Positions 63,288 through 64,000 of a stretch of DNA of 64,000 nucleotides are shown in pieces. The notes beneath the pieces are model-generated. The model made no database searches. It had not been told where the DNA came from and saw only the letters and a list, made by a program, of their open reading frames with translations. The translations under genes were made by a program, and so were the position numbers. The stretch is taken from positions 436,001 through 500,000 of the forward strand of contig CAJNDS010000491.1 of assembly GCA_905221605.1 (NCBI GenBank). Reading direction: 5' to 3'. Each line of letters starts with the position of its first letter. The stretch's first letter is position 1. The stretch is from Symbiodinium natans (lineage: Eukaryota; Sar; Dinophyceae; Suessiales; Symbiodiniaceae).

Positions 63288-64000
63288 AGGTAGCAGTATC
63301 TGATGGTCCGATGGTCCCAAAGTCCGCTCGCTTGTTGTCGTGGTAGTCGTGGTCCAGTGCCCATTGCATGTTTTTTTTTTTGTTGGTGGTTGGTGTGTAC
63401 CATCTAAGGCTACGGCTATGCATTTCCCAAGTATGCGTTCAGCGCACACACGCGCAACATATGCTTTGCCACCTACACGCCACGCGTGGAGTGATCTTGA
63501 ACGCGATTTGTTCCATAAGTTGTACGACTGTTGTACACGTATTCTCTATAATTATGGGCCGCCTTGTAATAAGGACCTCACAAGGGACCATACTTTAGCG
63601 AAGTGACCACACACACATAGAAATAGGTACATATACAATATACTATATATATATATATCTCTCTCTCTCTCTCTCTCTTTTTCATTTGAAAGCAAAATAT
63701 GTGACAGGGAGACACATGCAGGCTGTACAGTTAGCTGAACCCCGGACTCTTAGACACCTTCCCAACACACGGGCCCAACCAAGCAGACAGTCCCGGCTTG
63801 ACAAGCAAGTCCGGAATCCCCCCTTGGGGTCCCTAGTGCAGAAGAAAGCGAAGAGGAAGCAACAGTACACAGAATCCCGTAGGGATAAGCAGACGTTTTC
63901 TAGTGACTGTATGAAGGAGGAGAGAGAGCAGGCGATCATCCAAGGTCTTCAGCGGCAAGCTGCCCGCACGCGAAGCGATCTTCCAACAGGCCCGGGATGG
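63288..64000. other. Gene-poor end of window
   Basis: A (TA)n(TC)n microsatellite is at 63642-63678. No supported gene. Confidence 0.4.

Overview
The window looks like nuclear DNA of a dinoflagellate, most likely of the Suessiales/Symbiodiniaceae group. The evidence is: (i) a 16-nt relic of the dinoflagellate spliced leader in front of a protein-kinase-free, intronless DHHC acyltransferase gene; (ii) decayed non-LTR (LINE) retrotransposons with the reverse-transcriptase and restriction-like-endonuclease sequence style typical of dinoflagellates; (iii) a tandem array of near-identical intronless genes; (iv) dozens of short interstitial TTTAGGG/CCCTAAA telomere-like arrays; and (v) very low gene density. 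No species call can be made from sequence reading alone.

Layout. 0.5-3.3 kb holds decayed LINE fragments. 3309-11686 is a complete, apparently young Ty1/copia LTR retrotransposon: identical 257-bp LTRs, a perfect 5-bp target duplication (GTAGC) and one uninterrupted 2352-codon gag-pol frame. The frame carries an extra methyltransferase-like module between protease and integrase. 12.2-15.25 kb is a second LINE copy, broken by two insertions; one is a 700-bp element with long terminal direct repeats that itself contains the tail of another LINE. 15.3-25.7 kb is mostly non-coding, with simple repeats and a minus-strand LINE tail at 19.8-20.5 kb. 25728-26366 is the 5' part of a class-I haem peroxidase gene with a plastid/thylakoid-type leader, stopping at a plausible splice donor. 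26.4-30.2 kb is gene-poor and contains a 500-bp A-rich satellite-like tract.

30.2-40.3 kb is a three-copy tandem array of an unrecognised polytopic membrane protein with a large glycosylatable, cysteine-rich, leucine-repeat-like C-terminal domain. Between copies 2 and 3 lies a 21-bp repeat array that switches orientation and forms a perfect 61-bp-arm hairpin. 40.3-51.5 kb is gene-poor and rich in telomere-like arrays, foldback/MITE-like elements and one 959-bp element with 68-bp terminal inverted repeats. 51746-52894 is a complete DHHC-type (DHYC) S-acyltransferase with the spliced-leader relic 170 nt upstream. 52.9-64 kb again contains only telomere-like arrays, MITE-like elements and microsatellites.

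The window therefore shows a genome built largely by retroposition (copia, LINE, processed retrogene), tandem gene duplication and small non-autonomous repeats. The host genes visible (peroxidase, DHHC acyltransferase, membrane-protein array) show no operon-like or pathway link to one another. All domain calls come from motif reading; no database search was run.
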